Assembly (NCBI GenBank): GCA_022795855.1
Contig: JAAWHL010000015.1
Span: 1-41,223, forward strand
Origin: Lawsonibacter sp.
GTDB lineage: Bacteria; Bacillota; Clostridia; Oscillospirales; Oscillospiraceae
Length of the DNA stretch: 41,223 nucleotides
Direction of reading: 5' to 3'
Part shown: in pieces, positions 7,904-14,867 of the stretch
How positions within the stretch are numbered: the first letter of the stretch is position 1
Layout of the letters: every line of letters starts with the position of its first letter
Notes under the pieces: generated by a model
What the model was told of the DNA's origin: nothing
What the model saw: only the letters and a program-made list of their open reading frames with translations
Databases searched by the model: none
Program-made: the position numbers and the translations under genes

Positions 7904-8536
7904 TCAGCCGGTCAGGGCGGCGAGGGCCTTGGACATGCGGAAGAGGACTGCCATGATAAAGAGGCAGAAGGCCAGGCAGGCCAGGAGCAGCAGGAAGGAC
8001 AATACCCCGGAGGCAGGGGAGAGGAAGGAGAAAACGCGTTCCCACGGGCCGCCGGAGGCGAGAGCGGTTTGGAGGGAGAGGCGGACGAAGACCAGCGTCG
8101 CGGTCTGGAGGAGGATGGACCAGGTGCGGGCCCGGAGCAGGCGGGCGGAGAAGGCCGGGCCGGCGGGGCCCAGGCGCTCCAGGGCCAGGAGGGAGAGCTG
8201 GGTGAGCAGGTGGAAGTGGAAGTACATGGAGGCCGTAGCGGCCAGCAGGTCCACGGGGGAGAGCAGGCCGGGGAAGTCCAGGCCGAACCCCTCCCAGGGC
8301 AGCCACTCCAGGGCGGACCAGAGGATGAGGCCGGCGGCAAAGCCCTCCAGCAGGGCAAGCTGGGGCCGCTCGGCCTTCAGCCCGTCCACTGCCTGGAGCA
8401 GCAGATACCACCCCGCGAAGGCGGGCAGAAGATTGAGGCTGAAGCTGTCGACGCTGAGGGTGAAGTTCAGGTAGAGGAAGAAGTAGCCCCAGGCGGCCAG
8501 GCGCACCGCCCGGCCGAGGGAAGCGGGAGAAGTCAT
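7904..8536 (-). CDS. Small polytopic membrane protein, unknown function
   Basis: 210 residues, with five or six hydrophobic stretches (for example residues about 15-32, 33-52, 75-95, 150-170 and 180-205). I see no motif that identifies a family. The ATG at 8536 overlaps the stop of the M56 protease gene (ATGA), so it is translationally coupled to it and is third in the blaI-like operon. It may be a partner or a target of the protease, but that is inference from position only. An in-frame extension to 8629 would lie wholly within the protease gene and has no reason to be used. Confidence 0.7.
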   Translation of the reverse strand: MTSPASLGRAVRLAAWGYFFLYLNFTLSVDSFSLNLLPAFAGWYLLLQAVDGLKAERPQLALLEGFAAGLILWSALEWLPWEGFGLDFPGLLSPVDLLAATASMYFHFHLLTQLSLLALERLGPAGPAFSARLLRARTWSILLQTATLVFVRLSLQTALASGGPWERVFSFLSPASGVLSFLLLLACLAFCLFIMAVLFRMSKALAALTG

Positions 8537-10587
8537 TGCAGATTCACCTCCCGCTGAAGGTCCAGCCAGAAGATTTCCCCCGTGTCCCGGTTCTGGTACT
8601 GCCCCTCCAGGACGGAGGCGGAGACGCACTGCTCCAGGGGGAGGCCGGCACGGCCACGGCCGTGTCCCTGGCCGCCGTAATAGAGGGGGATGCTCTGGCC
8701 GGGCCGGAGCTCCAGCTCCAGCCCCCCGATGTCATAGCCCCCCAGCAGGGCGGAGGAGCTGTGGGAGAAGAAGGGGTCGGAAAAGAAGGGGGAGCCGAAG
8801 CCGTCGTCGGAGTGAAAGACGGTCCCGTCCTCCCCGGCAAACTGCCGGGCCACCAGGGTGAAGCGCTTCACCTCGTCCGTGGTGTTGGTCAGCCGGCCGG
8901 ACATGGCCCCCGTACAGCTGACAAACTGGGCGTCCGGGTCGGGCCGTTCGGTGCGGACGCTGCGCCCGAAGGCGTTTAAGTCCAGGTCTGTCACCGCCGA
9001 ACCGTTGACATAGGCGTCCTGCACCCGCAGGTTGCTGTCGGGCCACAGCTCGATCTCCACCCCGTCCGCCTGGGCCGTCCAGGTGTAAATGGGCTTTTCC
9101 GGAATGGGCAGGGTGGTATCGCCGTAGTAGTTCTCCCGCCAGTCCTCCGGCAGGGCCCCCTGGGCGGAGGAGAGCTCCTCCGCCGTCCAGGTGCCGTCCG
9201 GCTGGGGCCGGAGGGAGAGGGTGCGCCGCTGCCAGAGGATATTGGACCGGGACTCCCCGTCCCGGAAGAAATACATCTGGGTCCAGTAGCCCCCGTCCCC
9301 GTCGCCGTACAGCCCCCGGAAGATGGGGCCGGTGCGGTAGGCCGCCTCGCAGGCGTCGATGCGGGAGAAGGGGTTTGACTCAAACTCCGCCCAGGTGCGC
9401 TCCAGCTTCTCCACCAGGGCGGGCAGCTCCTCCCAGGGGGTGACCGCAGCCACGCAGGTGAAAGCGCCGTTGGGGTCGTCGGTCCCCTTGTAGATCCCCT
9501 TGGAGAAGGCGTCCAGCGCCCCCGCCGGGGTGGTGGGCCGGTGGGTGACGGCGTAGGCCAGCTGCCCCCCGGCGCCCAGCTGGGTCACAAAGGCGGGCAC
9601 CGGGGCCTGGGCGGACACGGGGAAGGGGCAGGCCAGCTGGAGGATCAGCACCACGGTCATGCAGCCGGTGACCAGGCCCATCCCCTTGGGGAAGGTCTTG
9701 AACCGGGCGATGGCCTCAATGCGGGCCTTGATGTGGGCCCCGCCGTTGGCCATGGAGGTGGCCCCGGGTACCCGGAGTACCCCGTCCTCCGCCATGGACA
9801 GCAGCGTCCGGCCGTAGTCCCGGCGCTCCTCCCCCCGGAGGCGCTCCAGCACCTGCTGGTCGCAGCGCTGCTCCCGCTGGTTGTCGATGCGGTCAAAGAC
9901 CTTCCACAAAAGGGGGTTGCACCAGTGGACGCACCGGAAAAGGGCGGTGAGCCACCCGGCGGCCACGTCGCGGTTTTTCAGGTGGATCAGCTCATGGAGC
10001 ACCACCTGACCGTCAAACTCCCACCCCTGGGGGACCACCAGCACCGGGCGCAGAACCCCCATCAGGAAGGGGCCGGGCACAGGGCACTCCACCGCCCGGG
10101 CGGGGGCCTTCAGGCCCAGGGCGGCGGCATGGTCCCTGATTCGGGCCAGCCGCTCTTCGGCCAGGGGCCTGCCCCGGCGCACCGCCCCGCGCAGCCTGGC
10201 CCAGCCCAGCAGCAGCCAGGCGGCGCACACCACTGCCCCCGCCAAATAGAGGAGAAACAGCCAGTCGGTGGGGGAGCGGGGCGCTCCCCCCGCCGGAAGC
10301 AGGGGAACCCCGGCCCGGGGCGTAAGGAGCTGCCAGGGGCTGGACCAGGCGGAGGAGAGGGGGAGTTCCGCCAACAGCTGAAGGCAGGTGAACCAGACGG
10401 TCACGTCCAGAGGACTGCCTACGCTCCACCCGGCGGGAACCAGCAGACGGACCAGCAGCACCAGCCAGACGGCATACCGCCATTTGGGGGAGAGTTTGTC
10501 CCGGAACATCCGCTGCAAAATCAGCAGGAAGGCGGCGGTGAGGGAGCAGGCCGCCGTCTGCTGGAGGAAGGTCCAAAAATTGTCCAT
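8533..10587 (-). CDS. M56 family membrane metallopeptidase (BlaR1/MecR1-like)
   Basis: 684-residue membrane protein. Transmembrane helices are near residues 8-25, 36-55 and 108-130, the gluzincin zinc motif HELIH is at 198-202 (followed by KNRD), and another helix lies at about 310-328. This matches the BlaR1/MecR1 sensor half, which on signal cleaves a BlaI-type repressor. The outward C-terminal part (about 330-684) is not a penicillin-binding transpeptidase-like domain: I see no SxxK/KTG set. It looks like a beta-rich soluble domain of unknown ligand. It starts one base after the repressor gene ends. The signal is therefore probably not a beta-lactam. Confidence 0.85.
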   Translation of the reverse strand: MDNFWTFLQQTAACSLTAAFLLILQRMFRDKLSPKWRYAVWLVLLVRLLVPAGWSVGSPLDVTVWFTCLQLLAELPLSSAWSSPWQLLTPRAGVPLLPAGGAPRSPTDWLFLLYLAGAVVCAAWLLLGWARLRGAVRRGRPLAEERLARIRDHAAALGLKAPARAVECPVPGPFLMGVLRPVLVVPQGWEFDGQVVLHELIHLKNRDVAAGWLTALFRCVHWCNPLLWKVFDRIDNQREQRCDQQVLERLRGEERRDYGRTLLSMAEDGVLRVPGATSMANGGAHIKARIEAIARFKTFPKGMGLVTGCMTVVLILQLACPFPVSAQAPVPAFVTQLGAGGQLAYAVTHRPTTPAGALDAFSKGIYKGTDDPNGAFTCVAAVTPWEELPALVEKLERTWAEFESNPFSRIDACEAAYRTGPIFRGLYGDGDGGYWTQMYFFRDGESRSNILWQRRTLSLRPQPDGTWTAEELSSAQGALPEDWRENYYGDTTLPIPEKPIYTWTAQADGVEIELWPDSNLRVQDAYVNGSAVTDLDLNAFGRSVRTERPDPDAQFVSCTGAMSGRLTNTTDEVKRFTLVARQFAGEDGTVFHSDDGFGSPFFSDPFFSHSSSALLGGYDIGGLELELRPGQSIPLYYGGQGHGRGRAGLPLEQCVSASVLEGQYQNRDTGEIFWLDLQREVNLQ

Positions 10588-10947
10588 TTATACCTCCATC
10601 TCGTCCAGCAGGCGGCGCAGCTCGTCCCGCTCCTGGGCGGTCAGGCCGCCGTCGGCCACAAAGGCGGCCACCAGCTGGCCCGCCGCCCCCCGGTACACCC
10701 GCTCCAGCAGGTCCTGGCGCTGCCGGCGGGCGCACTCCTCCCGGGTCGCCGCCGCCCGGTAGCGCCGGGGCGAGCCCTCCGCCGTTACCAGCTCCTTGGC
10801 GGTCATCCGGGTCAGATAGGTGTGCAGGGTGGTGCGGCTCCACCCCGTCTCCGGGGCCAGGGCCTCCAGCAGGCTGCCCAGGGTCCGGCCCTCGCCGCTC
10901 CACAGGGCCTCCATCACCTTCCACTCGCTGTCAGTCAGACGGTTCAC
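10588..10947 (-). CDS. BlaI/MecI/CopY family transcriptional repressor
   Basis: Winged-helix repressor of 119 residues. The N-terminal domain has LTDSEWKVMEALW, then GWSRTTLHTYLTRMTAKELV (recognition helix and wing). The C-terminal dimerisation helices end in QERDELRRLLDEME. The GTG at 10947 is chosen because GGAGGG lies 5-6 bases upstream; the longer reading frame to 10977 would place codons on the operator. It is first in a three-gene operon with the M56 protease, and two matching operators overlie its promoter. By analogy with BlaI it represses its own operon until cleaved by the protease. Confidence 0.9.
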   Translation of the reverse strand: MNRLTDSEWKVMEALWSGEGRTLGSLLEALAPETGWSRTTLHTYLTRMTAKELVTAEGSPRRYRAAATREECARRQRQDLLERVYRGAAGQLVAAFVADGGLTAQERDELRRLLDEMEV

Positions 10948-10958
10948 AAAAATCCCTC

Positions 10959-11012
10959 CTACAGTTGTAGAATCCACAGGTTTATTCTACAGATGTAGGA
11001 GGGATTTGTCAA
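10959..11012 (-). promoter_or_regulatory. blaI-like promoter with two TACA-N2-TGTA operators
   Basis: The minus strand has -35 TTGACA (11012-11007), a 17-base spacer and -10 TAGAAT (10989-10984). Two palindromes of the BlaI/MecI type are present: CTACATCTGTAG over the -10 (10987-10998) and CTACAACTGTAG at the ribosome binding site (10959-10970). Their centres are 28 bases apart. Confidence 0.88.
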
Positions 11013-11105
11013 CGGGAAAATACGGTAATATATAGTTTTTAAACTATCTTTTCATCCGGAATAAGTATTTTACATTTATAGATTTTGCCGCTAAAATGAA
11101 ATCAC

Positions 11106-11990
11106 TCAGAAAGAATCCAGAGCGGCGGGGGCCAGCCCCGCCCGCACAAAGGCGAGGAAATCCCGGGCCGCCTCCGACAGGGGGGCCTCCGAGCGCCAGC
11201 AGAACCAGATGTCCGAGCTGTGCCCATAGCCCCGGATGGGCACGGCGGTCAGGCCGGGAAAGGCGTCATAGGCCCCCGGCCAGCCGCTGGGCACCAGACC
11301 GGCGGCCCTGCCGTAGGACAGATAGCGGAACTTGTAAAAGGGGTTGTTGGTGGTGAAGACGCACTTGGGGATAAAGCCGCTGTCGATGCAGAACTGATAG
11401 GCGGCCTCGAAGGATCCGTCCTCCTTCTGGAGAAAGCACAGCGGCTCTCCCTGAAGCTCCAGAATGCCCACGGACTCCCGCTCCGCCAGGGGGTGGCTCC
11501 TGGGCAGGACCACATAGTACCCCTGGGGCATTACCCGCAGCCGCTCCATGGGCTGTTTGAACTCCGTGTTGGAGTTGCACACCACAAAGTCGAAGGAGTG
11601 GAGGGAGACGGGGGAGGACATAACGCCCCCGTGGATGTCGAACTCCACCTCCGGCCGCAGGCCCTGGAAGGCGTGGACCAGGCGGAACACCTCCTCGTTG
11701 TAGATGTGGAAGGCCACGGAGACCCGCAGGGGCAGCTGCATCTCAAAGGAGAGCCGGCTGGCCTTGAGCAGGCGGAGAATCTCCCGGGTCACCGACAGAA
11801 AGTACTCCCCATAGCTGGTCAGAAGCATCCGCCGGTGGCTGCGCTCGAAGAGGGGGAGGCCCAGCTCCTTCTCCAGGCGGAGGATGGCCCCGCTCAAGGA
11901 GGGCTGGGAGATGCACAGCTCGGCGGCTGCCTTGGAGACGCTGCCGTAACGGGCCACCCTTTCAAAGTATTCCAGCTGGAGCAGTTCCAT
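11106..11990 (-). CDS. LysR family transcriptional regulator
   Basis: 294-residue LysR-type regulator. The N-terminal HTH spans residues 1-60 (YFERVARYGSVSKAAAEL, then ISQPSLSGAILRLEKELG), followed by the linker helix. The periplasmic-binding-like effector domain starts at about residue 88. The ATG at 11990 is preferred over a GTG three codons upstream because GGGAAG is 8 bases away. It is divergent from a MatC-like carrier and an alpha/beta hydrolase, which it presumably controls in response to their substrate. A short AT-rich inverted repeat (11032-11047, ATAGTTT/AAACTAT) lies past its 3' end, between it and the blaI-like promoter. Confidence 0.9.
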   Translation of the reverse strand: MELLQLEYFERVARYGSVSKAAAELCISQPSLSGAILRLEKELGLPLFERSHRRMLLTSYGEYFLSVTREILRLLKASRLSFEMQLPLRVSVAFHIYNEEVFRLVHAFQGLRPEVEFDIHGGVMSSPVSLHSFDFVVCNSNTEFKQPMERLRVMPQGYYVVLPRSHPLAERESVGILELQGEPLCFLQKEDGSFEAAYQFCIDSGFIPKCVFTTNNPFYKFRYLSYGRAAGLVPSGWPGAYDAFPGLTAVPIRGYGHSSDIWFCWRSEAPLSEAARDFLAFVRAGLAPAALDSF

Positions 11991-12001
11991 TTTTGCCACT
12001 T

Positions 12002-12018
12002 CCCATTATAAGGATGGG
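12002..12018. promoter_or_regulatory. Candidate LysR operator with a -10 for lysR
   Basis: CCCAT and ATGGG flank seven bases, a dyad of the size LysR regulators bind. The minus-strand TATAAT at 12010-12005 fits a -10 for lysR with a very short leader. No clear -35 is present, and no plus-strand promoter for the carrier gene stands out. Confidence 0.4.
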
Positions 12019-12125
12019 AAAAGCATAGCACAGATCCAATCCAAACGCAAGAAAGCGCCCGCGCGAAGGGAAGGGGGGAGAAAGCGGCCCCGGCAGACCC
12101 AAATAGAAAAAAGGAGGAATCATCC

Positions 12126-13412
12126 ATGTCCGCACCGTGTCTCATCTCTGTCATCGCGCTCATCGCAGTCGTCTTCATCGGCCAGAAATTCAAAATCAAT
12201 ATGGGCATTCTGGGGCTTGCGGCCGCCTACATCTGCGGGTCCCTCATCGGCGGCCTGCCCGCCGGTTCCATTCTGGGCCTGTGGCCGGTCTCCGTCATGA
12301 CCCAGGTGGCCACCATCATGCTGTTCTTCAGCGTGGCGCTGAACAACGGCACCTTCAAGAGCTTCGCCGAGAAGCTGATTTACACCGGCCGGAACCTCGC
12401 CCCTGTCATCCCCTTCCTGCTGTACCTGTCCATTTTTATCGTGGCGGCGCTGGGCGCCGGCTCCACCGCGGTGTACATTATGGCCCTGCCCATCTACATG
12501 GTGGCCAAGCAGATTAAAATGAAAATGGGGCTGTTTCCCATTATCGTCATCGCCGGCCTGAACGGCGGCGCATGGCAGGTCTTTGCCCGGGACGGGGCCA
12601 TGGCTGCGGGCATCATGGCCAACGCCGGCTTCTCTCAGGAGGAGGTCTCCTTTCTGGCGGGGAAGCTGGGCATTCACTATCTGATTTCCTCGCTGCTGCT
12701 GTTCGCGGCGGGCTATCTCATCTTCCAGGGCTGGAAGTGCCAGCCCCTGGTCACCGACGCCCCGCCTCCCTACACCCGGGAGCAGAGGACCACCCTGATT
12801 CTGGTGGGGCTGTTCGCCGTCATCTACATGGTGCCCACCATTCTGAATAACTTTATTTCCCACCCTGTCCTGGCCCTTCTCGCCAGCCGCGTGGACCTGT
12901 TCATGCTCTCCTGCGTGTTTGCCGTCATCTGCCTGGTGCTGAAGCTGAGCAGCGCCAAGGTGATGATTGACACCGTGCCCTGGATGGCGCTGATTACCGT
13001 GGGCGGCATGGGCACCTTTGTCAAGGTGTGCACCCAGCTGGGTATTGTGGACGTGCTGTCCTCCTTCATCTCCAACAACGTCAGCCCGGCCCTGGTCCCC
13101 AACCTGCTGGCCATCTGCGCGGGCTGCATGTCCCTGTTCAGCGCCACCATGGGAGTGGTTCTGCCCGCCTTCTATCCGCTGGCCCTGTCCCTGGGCGGGA
13201 CCATGGGCATCTCCATGCCCCTGATGGTCTCCGCCATCTCCATCGGCTCGGGCATGTCGGGCATCTCCCCCTTCTCCGCCATGGGCGCGGCGACCTACAG
13301 CGTGGTGGAGGAAGAGGACAACCAGACCGTCTTTAACAGCCAGATTTTCACCGTCGTCCTGGGCTACGCCGTCACCCAGGTGTGCATTATCGCCGGGCTG
13401 TACGCCATTTAA
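12126..13412 (+). CDS. MatC/SLC13-like carboxylate carrier
   Basis: 428-residue carrier with about 11 hydrophobic segments, reading from the first residues (ISVIALIAVVFIG). It resembles the MatC-N/dicarboxylate carrier branch of the ion transporter superfamily. Two related halves each carry a glycine-rich re-entrant-like stretch: NGGAWQVFARDGA around residue 140 and SGMSGISPFSAMGAA around residue 378. The family takes up malonate or other di- and monocarboxylates with Na+ or H+. The ATG at 12126 follows AAGGAGGAA. The hydrolase gene starts 15 bases after its stop, so uptake and hydrolysis are probably linked. The exact substrate cannot be told. Confidence 0.75.
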   Translation: MSAPCLISVIALIAVVFIGQKFKINMGILGLAAAYICGSLIGGLPAGSILGLWPVSVMTQVATIMLFFSVALNNGTFKSFAEKLIYTGRNLAPVIPFLLYLSIFIVAALGAGSTAVYIMALPIYMVAKQIKMKMGLFPIIVIAGLNGGAWQVFARDGAMAAGIMANAGFSQEEVSFLAGKLGIHYLISSLLLFAAGYLIFQGWKCQPLVTDAPPPYTREQRTTLILVGLFAVIYMVPTILNNFISHPVLALLASRVDLFMLSCVFAVICLVLKLSSAKVMIDTVPWMALITVGGMGTFVKVCTQLGIVDVLSSFISNNVSPALVPNLLAICAGCMSLFSATMGVVLPAFYPLALSLGGTMGISMPLMVSAISIGSGMSGISPFSAMGAATYSVVEEEDNQTVFNSQIFTVVLGYAVTQVCIIAGLYAI

Positions 13413-13427
13413 CGGGAGGAATCAGGA

Positions 13428-14570
13428 ATGGATCAAAAAAAATTCGAGGCGGTCAAGGCATATTATTTGAGCTGCCGCCACTACGCCGACGAAACCGCCG
13501 CCTACCCCAAGGAGGCCTGGGACCGGTTCGTCACCCGGCTCTATCAGACCTTTGAGGAGCTGTTCACACTGGACCGGGAGACCGGCGAGGTGCTGCCCAG
13601 CCCGGAGCTGACCGACCGGGACCTGGAGGGGATTGAGGCCCGCCTGCGGCAGGCGGAGAAGACCCTGGCCCCCCTCCACGACCCGGAGGAGGATAAGCTC
13701 TACCTCTGGGAGGGGGACAACATGCCCTGGCAGCTGCTGACCGCCCGGGAGTGGGCAAAAATCAGCTTTGACGCCCCGGGGTTCCGCCCCCACATCGTCA
13801 AGCACCTGGTGAAGGACGGGAAGAAGCACCCGGCGGTCTTCATCTCCGGGGGGCGCTACCGGGAGAACCTGCGGGGCGGCCGCCCGGCGGCCGAGATGAT
13901 GGCAGAGCACGGATATCACGCCTTCGTCCTCAACGACCGCCACGGCTGCGGGCTGGAGGTGCGCAAATCCATGGTGCGGGCCTTGGATCTGCAGCGGGCC
14001 ATCCGGCTGGTCCGGGCCAACGCCGACGAGCTGGGGGTGGATCCGGACCGCATTGTCACCTACGGCCTGTCCATGGGCAACCGGCCCACCATCGACCTGA
14101 TTAACAGCCTGGGCGTCGATACCAGGCCCCAGGAGATCGACAGCGCCTACCGCCCCGACGCCGTGGATGGGGAGAGCGCCCGGCTCAGCGCCTATATCTC
14201 CGAGTACCCGGCCACCTTCCCCTGGCAGGCCCCCAACCGGTATCAGGACTTCCCCCCCACCTTCGGGGTGATGGGCAACCGGGATTTTTCCATCTGGCGG
14301 GTCATGCCCTTCTTCAATGACCTGATTGTCAACAAGGTGGCCGTGGAGCTGCATATCTACGACGGAATCTCCCACGGCTTCGGCATCGGGGACTTCAAGT
14401 ACTACCGGGATGAGCCCTACGTCCGGCTGCAGAAGGGGCCCGCCCCCTACGTCCAGAGCGTGGAGGAGTGGACGCACCTGCTGTTCCTGTGGCTGGAGCG
14501 GGTCCTGGACAAGGATTACGGCTACACCTGGCCCATCGGCCAGTTTGACCCAGGCAAAACAACCGGATAA
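13428..14570 (+). CDS. Alpha/beta hydrolase family protein
   Basis: Probably cytoplasmic hydrolase of 380 residues, with no signal peptide. It has a nucleophile elbow YGLSMGN with Ser215, a plausible acid Asp286 in GNRDF and a C-terminal DGISHGFG with His316. An N-terminal helical extension of about 120 residues precedes the fold. Ester or amide hydrolysis is expected. The ATG at 13428 is preceded by GGGAGGAA. It is co-transcribed with the carboxylate carrier and probably under the divergent LysR regulator, so it may process the imported compound. No closer family name can be given with confidence. Confidence 0.72.
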   Translation: MDQKKFEAVKAYYLSCRHYADETAAYPKEAWDRFVTRLYQTFEELFTLDRETGEVLPSPELTDRDLEGIEARLRQAEKTLAPLHDPEEDKLYLWEGDNMPWQLLTAREWAKISFDAPGFRPHIVKHLVKDGKKHPAVFISGGRYRENLRGGRPAAEMMAEHGYHAFVLNDRHGCGLEVRKSMVRALDLQRAIRLVRANADELGVDPDRIVTYGLSMGNRPTIDLINSLGVDTRPQEIDSAYRPDAVDGESARLSAYISEYPATFPWQAPNRYQDFPPTFGVMGNRDFSIWRVMPFFNDLIVNKVAVELHIYDGISHGFGIGDFKYYRDEPYVRLQKGPAPYVQSVEEWTHLLFLWLERVLDKDYGYTWPIGQFDPGKTTG

Positions 14571-14583
14571 CCGGATCAAAGCC

Positions 14584-14619
14584 GGGAGCGGAGGGATGGA
14601 CTCTCTCCGCTCCCTTTTT
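14584..14619 (+). terminator. Rho-independent terminator after the hydrolase gene
   Basis: GGGAGCGGAG and CTCCGCTCCC form a 10-bp stem with an 11-base loop, followed by TTTTTA. It begins 14 bases after the stop codon. Confidence 0.88.
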
Positions 14620-14633
14620 ATATAAAGAGGCAG

Positions 14634-14667
14634 GGGCGCCGGACGTTTGTCCGGCAGGCGCCCTTTT
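14634..14667 (+). terminator. Second tandem terminator
   Basis: GGGCGCCGGAC pairs with GTCCGGCAGGCGCCC (one small bulge) around GTTT, followed by TTTT. It backs up the terminator just upstream. The remaining bases to the P-type ATPase promoter show no gene. Confidence 0.75.
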
Positions 14668-14804
14668 GATAAATCCGGGATAGCCCAAATCCCCCGGCGT
14701 TCAGCCCCCCGCAGCTCCGGACGGCGGCGCCCGAGGGCGGGGCGGGCCGCCCGGGAGTGGAAAAAAATGGATTCCGCCTCCTCCTTTCCCCAAAAAATGA
14801 AGGC

Positions 14805-14847
14805 GGGACAAGGTATACTTGTCCCACAAAGGGGCCCTGCGGGGCCC
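14805..14847 (+). promoter_or_regulatory. Operator, -10 and leader hairpin of the P-type ATPase gene
   Basis: GGGACAAG and CTTGTCCC (14805-14812 and 14818-14825) form a perfect dyad around GTATA, and the dyad contains the -10 TATACT at 14814-14819. No good -35 lies at the right distance, which suggests an activator or MerR-like control. Downstream, GGGCCC-TGCG-GGGCCC (14832-14847) makes a leader hairpin ending just before GGAAAGGAG, as upstream of the bceA-like gene. Confidence 0.6.
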
Positions 14848-14867
14848 GGGGAAAGGAGCGGACGGAT

